A stretch of DNA of 64,000 nt from assembly GCF_000381885.1 (NCBI RefSeq), contig NZ_KB907211.1:248001-312000 (forward strand). The letters run 5' to 3'. This stretch comes from Actinomadura atramentaria DSM 43919 (GTDB lineage: Bacteria > Actinomycetota > Actinomycetes > Streptosporangiales > Streptosporangiaceae). A program made the position numbers and the translations under genes. Position 1 is the first letter of the stretch. Every line of letters begins with the position of its first letter. Shown piece by piece: positions 17,309 to 25,134 of this stretch. Below the pieces are notes generated by a model that was not told where the DNA came from, searched no databases, and saw only the letters and a program-made list of their open reading frames with translations.

Positions 17309-18235
17309 ATGCCGCGCAAGCTGCCGGAGCTCAGCACCACCCAGCTCATCGCGAGCGGGGTGGCCACGCTGGGGGCCGCGGTCGGGGCGTCGTACCTCGG
17401 CGTCTACGGGACCATCGGCGGCGCGGCGTTCATGAGCGTCGCGTCCACCGCGGGCGGCATCGTCGCCAAGCACTACCTGGACCAGGGCAAGGAGCAGATC
17501 CGGGAGCGGGCGCACCTGATGTCGTCGGCGGTCTCCCGCGACGAGGTGGAGCGCGCGGCGGCCGAGGCGACGTCCGCGAGTCCCGTCCGGGCGGGCGCTC
17601 CCGCGCACACGCCGCGCCGGGCGGACGACCCGAACACGATCAACCTGGACCCGAACGCCACGCTCCTGGACCCGGGCGCGACCCGGATCGACACCCCACT
17701 CCCGTTCGGCGGCGACCCCGGCGCGACCCGGCTGGACGGCTCCGCGGCGGTCGCGGGCGACCTCGCCGCCGAGGCGGGCGACGCCGCGCGCCGCGCGTCC
17801 TGGCGCACCGCCCTCGGCGACACCGGCGCGTGGGCGCGCCGCCACTGGGGCAAGCTCGCCGCGTCCTCCGCCGCCGTGTTCGTCCTGGTGCTCGGCGCGA
17901 TCAGCCTGTACGAGGTCGCGGCGGGCGCCGGCATCGGCCGGGGCGGCGGCCAGGGGCCGACGGTCGTGCGCGTGTTCGGCGGCGGGACGGCCGACAAGCC
18001 CGCCCAGCACCCGACCGCGCCCGCGACCGACGCGCCGGGCGAGACCCCGTCCACGACCCCGCCCGCGTCCCCGACGCCCGGCACGACCGCGCCGTCCGAG
18101 CAGCCGACGACGACCCCACCGAGCGAGCGCCCGACGACGACGCCGCCGAGCAGCACCCCGCCGAGCCAGACGCCGTCCTCGCCCGCCGAGACCGGCGGCC
18201 GGCAGGACGGCGGCGCGGCCACCCCCGACGAGTGA
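17309..18235 (+). CDS. Two-helix membrane protein with repeated TxxD motifs and Thr/Pro-rich tail
   Basis: A 308-residue protein. Hydrophobic segments lie at residues ~12-45 and ~183-204. Between them is a cytoplasmic linker with three spaced repeats, NATLLD (T118), GATRID (T125) and GATRLD (T140). After the second helix comes an extracellular Thr/Pro/Ser tail (ends ~residue 308) like those that span the cell wall. TxxD is the motif form bound by many FHA domains when the Thr is phosphorylated, so it may be a Ser/Thr-kinase substrate; this is inference. ATG 17309 has GGGGGAG seven bases upstream; the GTG at 17279 is unlikely. I do not recognise a named family. Confidence 0.7.
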   Translation: MPRKLPELSTTQLIASGVATLGAAVGASYLGVYGTIGGAAFMSVASTAGGIVAKHYLDQGKEQIRERAHLMSSAVSRDEVERAAAEATSASPVRAGAPAHTPRRADDPNTINLDPNATLLDPGATRIDTPLPFGGDPGATRLDGSAAVAGDLAAEAGDAARRASWRTALGDTGAWARRHWGKLAASSAAVFVLVLGAISLYEVAAGAGIGRGGGQGPTVVRVFGGGTADKPAQHPTAPATDAPGETPSTTPPASPTPGTTAPSEQPTTTPPSERPTTTPPSSTPPSQTPSSPAETGGRQDGGAATPDE

Positions 18236-18239
18236 CCGG

Positions 18240-19550
18240 TCAGTCCCCGAAGACCTGCCGCGTGTACGGGTTCGCGAACCGGCGCTCGGGGTCCAGCTCG
18301 TCGCGCAGCGCCAGGAAGTCCCCGAACTTCGGGTAGACGGTGCCGAGGTAGGCCGCGTCGCGGGTGTGCATCTTGCCCCAGTGCGGCCGCCCGCCGAGGG
18401 CGGTCAGCAGCTCCTCGACGCCCCGGAAGTACGCGTCGTGCGGGTCGCGGTGGTACACGTGGACGGCGATGAACGCGGTGGGCCGCCCGTAGGCCATCGA
18501 CAGCCAGGCGTCCTCGGCGGGCAGCATCCGGACCTCGATGGGGAAGCTGATCCGCCAGTCCCGCCGGTCGAACAGCGCCCGCAGCTCCTTCAGCGCCGGG
18601 ACCAGGTGCTCGCGCGGGATCGCGTACTCCTGCTCCTTGAACCGGACGGTCCGGGGGCTGGTGAACACCTTGTACGACGTGTCGGTGTACGTCCGCGCGC
18701 CGAGCGCCTTCGCGGAGATCCGGTTGATCACCGGCGCCGCGGCGGGCGCGAGGTGGGTGACGCGGTTGATCGCGCCGAAGACGGTGTTGGACAGGAACTG
18801 GTCGTCCAGCCAGTACTTGACGGCCGACAGCGGCTCGGCGGGGCCGTCCGCGCGGTTGTTGCGCTTGGTGCTGCATCCCTCGGTGTGGGGGAACCAGTAG
18901 AACTCGAAGTGCTCGTTGGCGGCGTCGAACTCGTCGATGCGGCCCAGCACCTCGTCCCACCGCATCGGCGCCTCCTCGGCGCGCAGCAGGAACGCCGGGA
19001 CGGTCCGCCAGGTGATCGCCGTGACGACGCCGAGCGCGCCGAGCCCCGCGCGGGCCGCGTCGAACAGCTCGGGGCGCTCCTCGCGCGAGCACGTCGTGAC
19101 GGTGCCGTCCGCGAGGACGAGTTCGAGCGCGTGGATCTGCGAGGCCAGCCCGGCGACGTCGCGGCCGGTGCCGTGCGTGGCGGTCTGGAGCGCGCCCGCG
19201 ACCGTCTGCTCCTGGATGTCGCCCATGTTGGCGAGGGCCAGGCCGTGTTCGGCGAGGACGGCGTTCAGGCGGTGCAGCGGCAGCCCCGCCTCGACGGTGA
19301 CCAGGCCGCGGGCGGTGTCCACGGAGCGGACGGCCGTCAGCCCCTGGGGCCGCAGCAGCACGCCCTCGGCGACGGCCGCGCCGGTGAAGGAGTGACCGGT
19401 GCCGGTCATGCGGACGGTGAGGCCGTCGTCGGCCGCCGCGCGGACCGCCTCGGCGACCTCGGCGGTGGTCCGCGGCGTCGTGACGCGGCGCGGGGTCGCG
19501 TGCTGGTTACCCGCCCAGTTCTGCCACTGGTGAGTGCTCACGGGGGACAT
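18240..19550 (-). CDS. FAD-linked oxidase, D-arabinono-1,4-lactone oxidase family
   Basis: A 436-residue flavoprotein of the VAO/ALO family. The FAD-binding domain (residues 1-~200) has the pyrophosphate-loop motif TGTGHSFTGAA, in which the His is the usual covalent flavin attachment point, and GALQTATHGTGRDVAGLASQI. The C-terminal substrate domain ends with the family hallmark HWGKMHTRDAAYL. Members oxidise aldonolactones (L-gulono- or D-arabinono-lactone) or alditols. No signal peptide. It converges on the preceding gene (5-bp gap), and its promoter faces the lytic transglycosylase gene. Confidence 0.9.
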   Translation of the reverse strand: MSPVSTHQWQNWAGNQHATPRRVTTPRTTAEVAEAVRAAADDGLTVRMTGTGHSFTGAAVAEGVLLRPQGLTAVRSVDTARGLVTVEAGLPLHRLNAVLAEHGLALANMGDIQEQTVAGALQTATHGTGRDVAGLASQIHALELVLADGTVTTCSREERPELFDAARAGLGALGVVTAITWRTVPAFLLRAEEAPMRWDEVLGRIDEFDAANEHFEFYWFPHTEGCSTKRNNRADGPAEPLSAVKYWLDDQFLSNTVFGAINRVTHLAPAAAPVINRISAKALGARTYTDTSYKVFTSPRTVRFKEQEYAIPREHLVPALKELRALFDRRDWRISFPIEVRMLPAEDAWLSMAYGRPTAFIAVHVYHRDPHDAYFRGVEELLTALGGRPHWGKMHTRDAAYLGTVYPKFGDFLALRDELDPERRFANPYTRQVFGD

Positions 19551-19670
19551 GGGGCGATGCTACTCGTCCGGATGTACGTGAGGAAAGTTCATGTTTACTT
19601 TTTCTCGGAACCCGTCTCCGGCGTCGGCGGGGGCGGCCGGACACAAGGGATGATCGCGCCGGTTACTCTC

Positions 19671-20966
19671 ATGTCACTCGCCTCAGCGACTCCTGTTGGG
19701 ATTTTGGTCGTGTCCTCTTCCTCACCGCCGCGCGAACCGGACGCCCCGAGCCCGGACGACGCCCCCGCGGGCCCGCGCCGCCCCCGCCGGGGCGAGAAGA
19801 AGGTCCGCGTCCACACGCCCGCCGCCGCCCGGCGGCGGACCGGCCGCCGCGTCCGGCCCGCGTGGGTCGTCGGCGCGGTGGCGGTGCTGGCGGCCGCGGG
19901 CGTCGGCGGCGGCGTCTACGCGGCCGTGTCGGCCGACGGCGGCGACGCGGGCGGCGGCGGGCACAGCGACCCGCCGCAGGCCGGGGGGCGGCCCGTCACG
20001 ACGATCACCGACGACGGCCAGGTCGCGCCGCTGCGCCGCGTCGTCCCGCCGGACGTGCTCGCGGTGTCCGGCGGCGACCCCATCCCGCAGGCCAAGATCG
20101 ACGCGCTGCGGAAGGTCAAGCGGGTCGGCGACGTCATCGCCGTCGCGGGCGGGGCCATCCAGCTCCAGGGCCGCGCGGTCAACACGTTCGCCGTGGACCC
20201 GTCGGCGTTCCGCTCCTGGACGCCGCCCGGAACCGCGCAGAACACCCAGCTCTGGACCGCTCTCGCGGGGAACCGGTTCGTGACGTCGTCCGCCGCCGCC
20301 GGCGAACTGCGGCTCAGCCAGGGCTTCCCGTACCCGGTCGTCGGCCGGACGGTCCCCAACATCACGATGGGCGGCTCGGGCGACCTCGGCCTGCCCGGCA
20401 TCGACATGCTCGTCAGCCGCAAGACCGGCGAGGACATGGGGCTCGTCCGCAACGTCGCGGTGCTCGTCAACGCGCCCGGCGTCGACCCGGCGAAGCTGAC
20501 GCGCGCGGTGAAGCGGCTGCTCGGCTCCGGCGTCAGCGCCGTCAACCTGCACGAGAAGAAGTACCAGCCGACCGGCGGCGGGCAGCGCTCCGGCAGCTAC
20601 CTCGACCTCTACAAGCGCGCCGCGACGACCTGCCCCGGCCTGTCCTGGACGGTCCTCGCCGCGATCGGCCAGGTCGAGAGCGACCACGGCCGCAACGCGG
20701 GCCGGTCCAGCGCGGGCGCGTACGGCCCGATGCAGTTCATGCCCGCCACGTGGAAGGTCTACGGCGTCGACGGCGACAACGATGGCAAGGCCGACATCAT
20801 GAACCCCTACGACGCCATCCCCGGCGCGGCCAAGTACCTGTGCGCCAACGGCGCGGGACGCGGCGGCAAGAGCCTCTACAACGCGATCTGGCACTACAAC
20901 CACGCCGACTGGTACGTACAGAAGGTGCTCAACCTCGCCCAGGCGTACGCCGCCCGCTACTCCTGA
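19671..20966 (+). CDS. Membrane-anchored lytic transglycosylase
   Basis: About 431 residues. A basic cytoplasmic N-terminus precedes one membrane helix (PAWVVGAVAVLAAAGVGGGVY). A ~200-residue extracellular domain of unknown type follows, then a C-terminal transglycosylase (SLT) domain with the catalytic Glu in AAIGQVESDHGRN and the downstream GAYGPMQFMPATW and AAKYLCANG motifs. It should cleave peptidoglycan between MurNAc and GlcNAc at the cell surface. The start is uncertain: ATG 19671, ATG 19650 and GTG 19710 are all in frame and none has a clear SD. A short palindromic terminator follows the stop. Confidence 0.87.
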   Translation: MSLASATPVGILVVSSSSPPREPDAPSPDDAPAGPRRPRRGEKKVRVHTPAAARRRTGRRVRPAWVVGAVAVLAAAGVGGGVYAAVSADGGDAGGGGHSDPPQAGGRPVTTITDDGQVAPLRRVVPPDVLAVSGGDPIPQAKIDALRKVKRVGDVIAVAGGAIQLQGRAVNTFAVDPSAFRSWTPPGTAQNTQLWTALAGNRFVTSSAAAGELRLSQGFPYPVVGRTVPNITMGGSGDLGLPGIDMLVSRKTGEDMGLVRNVAVLVNAPGVDPAKLTRAVKRLLGSGVSAVNLHEKKYQPTGGGQRSGSYLDLYKRAATTCPGLSWTVLAAIGQVESDHGRNAGRSSAGAYGPMQFMPATWKVYGVDGDNDGKADIMNPYDAIPGAAKYLCANGAGRGGKSLYNAIWHYNHADWYVQKVLNLAQAYAARYS

Positions 20967-20982
20967 TCAACCCCCGGCCCGA

Positions 20983-20996
20983 CCCCGCGCGCGGGG
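20983..20996. terminator. Short palindromic terminator before ferrochelatase
   Basis: CCCCGCGCGCGGGG, a 14-bp perfect palindrome 17 bases after the transglycosylase stop. Weak as a hairpin but well placed. Confidence 0.45.
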
Positions 20997-21009
20997 CTGC
21001 TTGGATGGG

Positions 21010-21025
21010 CGTATGACGTCATACG
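21010..21025. promoter_or_regulatory. 16-bp perfect palindrome across the ferrochelatase start codon
   Basis: CGTATGACGTCATACG reads the same on both strands and includes the ATG (21013-21015). With a possible -10 TTGGAT at 21001-21006, six bases before ATG, transcription could start at the ATG itself, putting the palindrome on the transcription start. It could be an operator or a product of the coding constraint (MTSYD). Confidence 0.45.
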
Positions 21026-21945
21026 ACGCGCTGCTCCTGGTGTCGTTCGGCGGTCCCGAGGGGCCTGGCGACGTGATCCCGTTCCTGGAGAACGTCACGC
21101 GGGGCCGCAACGTGCCCCGCGAGCGGCTGGCGGAGGTCGGCGAGCACTACATGCTGTTCGGCGGGGTGAGCCCGATCAACGGGTTCTGCCGCGACCTGCG
21201 CGCCGCCGTCGCCGCCGACCTCGCCGCGCACGGCCCGGAACTGCCGGTGTACTGGGGGAACCGCAACTGGGACCCCTACCTCGCGGACGCGGTCCGGCGG
21301 ATGCGGGACGACGGGGTGCGCCGCGCGGCCGCGTTCGTCACGTCCGCCTACAGCGGCTACTCGGCGTGCGACCAGTACCTGGAGGACATCGCGCGCGCCC
21401 GCGAGCAGGTCCCCGGCGCGCCCGAGATCGACAAGCTGCCCGTCTACTGGGACCGGCCCGGCTTCCTGGACCCGATCGCGGACGGCGTCCGCGCGGCGCT
21501 CGCCGGACTGCCCGACGACCTCCGTGGCGACGCCCCGCTCGCGTTCACCGCGCACAGCGTCCCGCTGGCCCAGCCGGGCCGGGAGACCTACGCCGCCGAA
21601 CTCGCCGCCGCGTCCGCCCGCGTCGCGGAGCGCGCCGCGCCCGGCCGCCCGTGGGAGCTGGTGTACCAGAGCCGCAGCGGCCCCCCGGCGCAGCCGTGGC
21701 TCGAACCCGACATCGGGGAGCACCTGGAGAAGCTGGCCGCCGCCGGGCACCGGGCCGCCGTCGTCGTGCCGATCGGGTTCGTGTCCGACCACATGGAGGT
21801 CAGGTACGACCTCGACGTCGAGGCCGCCGCGCTCGCCGGGCGGCTCGGCCTCACCCTGGCCCGGGCGGCGACGCCCGGCGCCGACCCCCGGTTCGCGGCG
21901 CTGCCCCGGACACTCCTCGCCGAGATCACGGGAGACGCCCGATGA
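21013..21945 (+). CDS. hemH: Coproporphyrin/protoporphyrin ferrochelatase
   Basis: Inserts Fe2+ into the porphyrin in haem synthesis; in Actinobacteria the substrate is normally coproporphyrin III, and the gene is also called cpfC. 310 residues. Diagnostic motifs are YDALLLVSFGGPEGP at the N-terminus, FVTSAYSGYSACDQY (metal-site region) and VVVPIGFVSDHMEVRYDLD with the catalytic Glu. ATG 21013 is preferred to TTG 21001 because homologues begin at MxxYDALL. The stop overlaps the ATG of the inositol phosphatase gene (21942-21945), making a two-gene operon. Confidence 0.94.
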   Translation: MTSYDALLLVSFGGPEGPGDVIPFLENVTRGRNVPRERLAEVGEHYMLFGGVSPINGFCRDLRAAVAADLAAHGPELPVYWGNRNWDPYLADAVRRMRDDGVRRAAAFVTSAYSGYSACDQYLEDIARAREQVPGAPEIDKLPVYWDRPGFLDPIADGVRAALAGLPDDLRGDAPLAFTAHSVPLAQPGRETYAAELAAASARVAERAAPGRPWELVYQSRSGPPAQPWLEPDIGEHLEKLAAAGHRAAVVVPIGFVSDHMEVRYDLDVEAAALAGRLGLTLARAATPGADPRFAALPRTLLAEITGDAR

Positions 21946-22751
21946 GCACCCCCGAAGAACTGCTGGACCTCGCCGTCCGCACCGCCCGCGCGGCGGGCCG
22001 GATGCTCGTGGAGGACCGGCCCGCCGCCGGGCCCGACGTCGTCCAGACCAAGAGCAGCCCGACCGACGTCGTCACGCAGATGGACCGCGCCGCCGAGAAG
22101 CTGATCATCGAGCGGATTCGCGCCGAGCGGCCCGACGACGCGTTCCTCGGCGAGGAGGGCGGCGAGAGCGCGGGCGCGAGCGGCGTCCGCTGGGTGATCG
22201 ACCCGATCGACGGGACCGTCAACTACCTCTACGACCTGCCGGACTGGGCGGTGAGCATCGCCGCCGAGCGGGACGGGACCGCCGTCGCGGGCGCGGTCGT
22301 GCTGCCGCGCCGGGGCGAGCTGTTCACCGCGACGCTCGGCGGCGGCGCGTTCCTGGAGAGCGCGGCGGGGCGGCGGCGGTTGCACGTCAACGCCGACGTT
22401 CCGCTGGCGTCCGCGCTGGTCGCGACGGGGTTCGGCTATTCGGCGGCGCGCCGCGCCCACCAGGCGCGGGTGCTCACCGGCGTCGTCCCGCACGTCCGCG
22501 ACATCCGCCGGGGCGGCTCGGCCTGCAACGACCTGTGCGCGCTGGCGGCGGGCCGGGTGGACGCCTACTACGAGCGCGGCGTGCAGGCGTGGGACGTCGC
22601 GGCGGGCGCGCTGATCGTCACCGAGGCGGGCGGCCGCGTCGAGGGCCTGAACGGCGCGCCGACCAGCCCGGAGTTCGCGATGGCGGCCGGTCCGGGCACC
22701 TTCGAGGCCCTGCACGCCCTGCTCGCGCCCCTGGACCCCGCGCACGACTGA
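21942..22751 (+). CDS. Inositol monophosphatase family protein (SuhB-like)
   Basis: A Mg2+-dependent, Li+-sensitive phosphatase of 269 residues. Metal-binding motifs are complete: GEEGGE (~69-74), WVIDPIDGTVNYLY (~84-97) and AWDVAAGALIVTEAGG (~205-220). It probably acts on myo-inositol phosphate or a related sugar phosphate, supplying inositol for mycothiol and phosphoinositides. It overlaps hemH by ATGA, so it is co-translated. As I recall, the neighbourhood matches that of M. tuberculosis suhB (Rv2701c), near dut and the DUF4193 gene. Confidence 0.92.
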   Translation: MSTPEELLDLAVRTARAAGRMLVEDRPAAGPDVVQTKSSPTDVVTQMDRAAEKLIIERIRAERPDDAFLGEEGGESAGASGVRWVIDPIDGTVNYLYDLPDWAVSIAAERDGTAVAGAVVLPRRGELFTATLGGGAFLESAAGRRRLHVNADVPLASALVATGFGYSAARRAHQARVLTGVVPHVRDIRRGGSACNDLCALAAGRVDAYYERGVQAWDVAAGALIVTEAGGRVEGLNGAPTSPEFAMAAGPGTFEALHALLAPLDPAHD

Positions 22752-22759
22752 GGACATGC

Positions 22760-22793
22760 CGGAGCCCGGTGCGGCACGCCGCACCGGGCTCCG
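22760..22793. terminator. Bidirectional terminator between the hemH operon and the 53-residue gene
   Basis: Perfect 16-bp arms (22760-22775 and 22778-22793, beginning CGGAGCCCGGTG) with a 2-nt centre, located between two convergent genes. Confidence 0.85.
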
Positions 22794-22838
22794 AAGAGAC
22801 ACCGCCGGGGACGCGGCGGCGACGGGGCACCGCCGCCG

Positions 22839-23000
22839 TCAGTCGAGGGTGATGTCGTTGGCGGCCGCGATCCGGCGCAGTTCGTTGATCTCTTCCTGGC
22901 GGATGTCGGCCAGGTAGGCGTCGCCGTCGGCGCGCGCGGTGCGCAACGACGCGTAGGCGGCGTCGAGCCGCTGCTGGATCGCATGAGTCAGTTCGCCCAT
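22839..23000 (-). CDS. Small conserved-looking helical protein (53 aa)
   Basis: MGELTHAIQQRLDAAYASLR... is an all-helical, charged 53-residue protein ending in NDITLD, with no membrane segment or cysteine. The start ATG 23000 is preceded by an excellent SD (GGGAGGAGG), strong evidence of a real gene. It is divergent from cutR across 194 bp. Its heptad-like pattern suggests a short coiled coil. Function unknown. Confidence 0.75.
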   Translation of the reverse strand: MGELTHAIQQRLDAAYASLRTARADGDAYLADIRQEEINELRRIAAANDITLD

Positions 23001-23115
23001 AAGCCTCCTCCCGGAATCACGGCCTTCTCTACCCAGCGGTCTGGTTCGGGTAAACCTGTTCGTGGAGTGATTTTGCCCGGCGCGGGGCAACCCCGCCGGA
23101 ACCGCAGGTGAACGG

Positions 23116-23132
23116 CTTACGGACGTCTTACG
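23116..23132 (+). promoter_or_regulatory. Direct repeat CTTACG, 11-bp period, upstream of cutR
   Basis: CTTACG at 23116-23121 and again at 23127-23132. An 11-bp period is the spacing at which OmpR/PhoB-class regulators bind side by side, so this may be a CutR autoregulatory site 63 bp before its start. Only two copies, so confidence is modest. Confidence 0.45.
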
Positions 23133-23194
23133 CGAGCCGTGGGATACCTGGGGTGTACGCCAGGGGCCCGTGCGGCCGGGAAGGGGACCGACAG

Positions 23195-23848
23195 GTGCGT
23201 GTTCTGGTCGTCGAGGACGAGCGGGTGCTCGCGGACGCCATCGCCACGGGGCTGCGCCGGGACGCGCTGGCGGTGGACGTCGCCTACGACGGCGCCGCCG
23301 CGCTGGAGCGCGCGACCGTCAACGCCTACGACGTGATCGTGCTCGACCGCGACCTGCCCAAGGTCCACGGCGACGAGGTGTGCCGCCGCCTCGTCGGGGA
23401 GCGCAGCCCCGCCCGGATCATCATGCTGACGGCGGCGGGCGAGCTGGACGACCGCGTCGAGGGCCTCACCATCGGCGCCGACGACTACCTGGCCAAGCCG
23501 TTCGCGTTCAAGGAGCTGATCGCGCGGGTGCGGGCGCTCGGCCGCCGCGCCGCCGCGCCGCGCCCGCCGGTGCTGGAGCGCGCGGGCGTCCGGCTGGACC
23601 CGGCGCGCCGCGAGGTGGCCCGCGACGGCCGCCCGGTGGAGCTGACCCGCAAGGAGTTCGCGGTGCTGGAGGTGCTGCTCGGCGCGGACGGCGCGGTCGT
23701 CAGCTCCGAGCACCTGCTGGAGAAGGCGTGGGACGAGCACATCGACCCGTTCACCAACGTGGTGCGGGTGACGATGATGACGCTGCGCAAGAAGCTGGGG
23801 GAACCGGCGGTCATCGAGACCGTCCCGGGCGTGGGGTACCGGCTGTGA
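23195..23848 (+). CDS. cutR: Response regulator CutR (OmpR family)
   Basis: A 217-residue two-component regulator: receiver domain with phospho-acceptor Asp51 (VLDRDLP), conserved Thr/Lys positions (IIMLTAAG, YLAKPFAF), and a C-terminal winged helix (~residues 130-217). The C-terminal WDEHIDPFTNVVRVTMMTLRKKLGEP is very close to Streptomyces CutR as I remember it, and the length (217) is the same. GTG 23195 has AAGGGGA upstream and gives the canonical VRVLVVEDE. The stop overlaps the histidine kinase start. CutRS in Streptomyces responds to secretion stress and affects secondary metabolism. Confidence 0.9.
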   Translation: MRVLVVEDERVLADAIATGLRRDALAVDVAYDGAAALERATVNAYDVIVLDRDLPKVHGDEVCRRLVGERSPARIIMLTAAGELDDRVEGLTIGADDYLAKPFAFKELIARVRALGRRAAAPRPPVLERAGVRLDPARREVARDGRPVELTRKEFAVLEVLLGADGAVVSSEHLLEKAWDEHIDPFTNVVRVTMMTLRKKLGEPAVIETVPGVGYRL

Positions 23849-25125
23849 CGGACGGGAACGAGCACGCCGAGCCCGGCACGACGCGCACCGACCCGGGCTC
23901 CCACACGGGCTCCCAGCCCGTCCCGGGGGCCGTCCGCTGGCCCGGCCCCGGCCCGCAGCAGTTCCCGCGCCCCGCGCAGAGCACCGGGACGCTGCGCGCG
24001 GGCGGCGTCCGGAACCTGCCCGGCCGGCTGAGCGTGCGGCTGCGGCTGACGGCCCTGTACGGCCTGCTGTTCTTCATGGCGGGCGCGCTGCTGCTGTTCG
24101 TCATGTCGGTGCTGGTCGCCAACATCCTCGGCAACATCAAGGTGATCGGGTTCGGGATCTCCGACGCCGAGGCGGCGGCGTGGCAGCACGCGTTCGTGGA
24201 GCAGACGATGCAGCGGCTCGTCGTCCGGTCGCTGATCGCGCTGGCGGGCGTCGGCATCCTGGCGCTGATCCTCGGCTACTTCGTCGCGGACCGGGCGCTC
24301 AGCCCGCTCCAGCGGGTGACGGCGACGGCCCGGCGGCTGTCGGAGAGCACCCTGCACGAGCGGATCGCGCTGGAGGGCCCCGACGACGAGATCAAGGAAC
24401 TGGCCGACACCTTCGACGCGATGCTGGAGCGGCTCGGCCAGGCGTTCGACTCCCAGCGCCGGTTCGTCGCCAACGCCTCCCACGAGCTGCGGACGCCGCT
24501 GGCGATCAACCGGACGCTGCTGGAGGTCGCCCTCGGCGACGAGGAGGTCTCCGACGACCTGCGGACCGTCGGCCGGACCCTGCTGGCGACCAACGCCCGC
24601 CACGAGCGCCTGATCGAGGGCCTGCTGCTGCTGGCCCGCAGCGAGCGGGAGCTGACGACCCGCACCCCGGTGGACCTGGCCGAGGTCGCCACGACCGTCC
24701 TGGAGAACGCGGCCCGCCGCGAGCACGACAACGACGTGGTGACGCACCGCGAGCTGGCGTCCGGGACGGCGCTCGGCGACCCGGTGCTGCTGGAGCACCT
24801 GGTGTCGAACCTGGTGGACAACGGCATCAAGCACAACGACGACGGCGGCGAGGTCTGGATTCGCACGGGCGTCCTGGACGGCTACGCGACCGTGCAGGTG
24901 GAGAACACCGGGCCGACCGTCCCGGCGTACGAGGTGGAGCGGCTGTTCGAGCCGTTCCGGCGGCTCAACGCCGACCGGGTCGAGTCGGCGAAGGGCGCGG
25001 GCCTCGGGCTGTCGATCGTCCGCTCGGTGGTGCTCGCGCACCGGGGGACGGTGTACGCGACGTCCCGCGCGGGCGGCGGCCTGATCATCACGATCCGCCT
25101 CCCGCTGGCGCAGCCCGCCGCCTGA
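23845..25125 (+). CDS. cutS: Sensor histidine kinase CutS
   Basis: A 426-residue membrane kinase. A Pro-rich cytoplasmic N-terminus (~65 residues) leads to membrane helices at ~68-94 and ~125-148, with a short extracellular loop of about 30 residues between. HAMP follows, then the dimerisation/phosphoacceptor helix (His213 in ASHELRTPL) and the ATPase domain (N-box LVSNLVDNGIKHN, G-box GAGLGLSIV). It starts at GTG 23845, overlapping cutR (GTGA). The extracellular loop has no cysteine, whereas I recall that Streptomyces CutS uses two conserved cysteines there; see findings. Confidence 0.9.
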   Translation: MTDGNEHAEPGTTRTDPGSHTGSQPVPGAVRWPGPGPQQFPRPAQSTGTLRAGGVRNLPGRLSVRLRLTALYGLLFFMAGALLLFVMSVLVANILGNIKVIGFGISDAEAAAWQHAFVEQTMQRLVVRSLIALAGVGILALILGYFVADRALSPLQRVTATARRLSESTLHERIALEGPDDEIKELADTFDAMLERLGQAFDSQRRFVANASHELRTPLAINRTLLEVALGDEEVSDDLRTVGRTLLATNARHERLIEGLLLLARSERELTTRTPVDLAEVATTVLENAARREHDNDVVTHRELASGTALGDPVLLEHLVSNLVDNGIKHNDDGGEVWIRTGVLDGYATVQVENTGPTVPAYEVERLFEPFRRLNADRVESAKGAGLGLSIVRSVVLAHRGTVYATSRAGGGLIITIRLPLAQPAA

Positions 25126-25134
25126 CCGGCGCGG

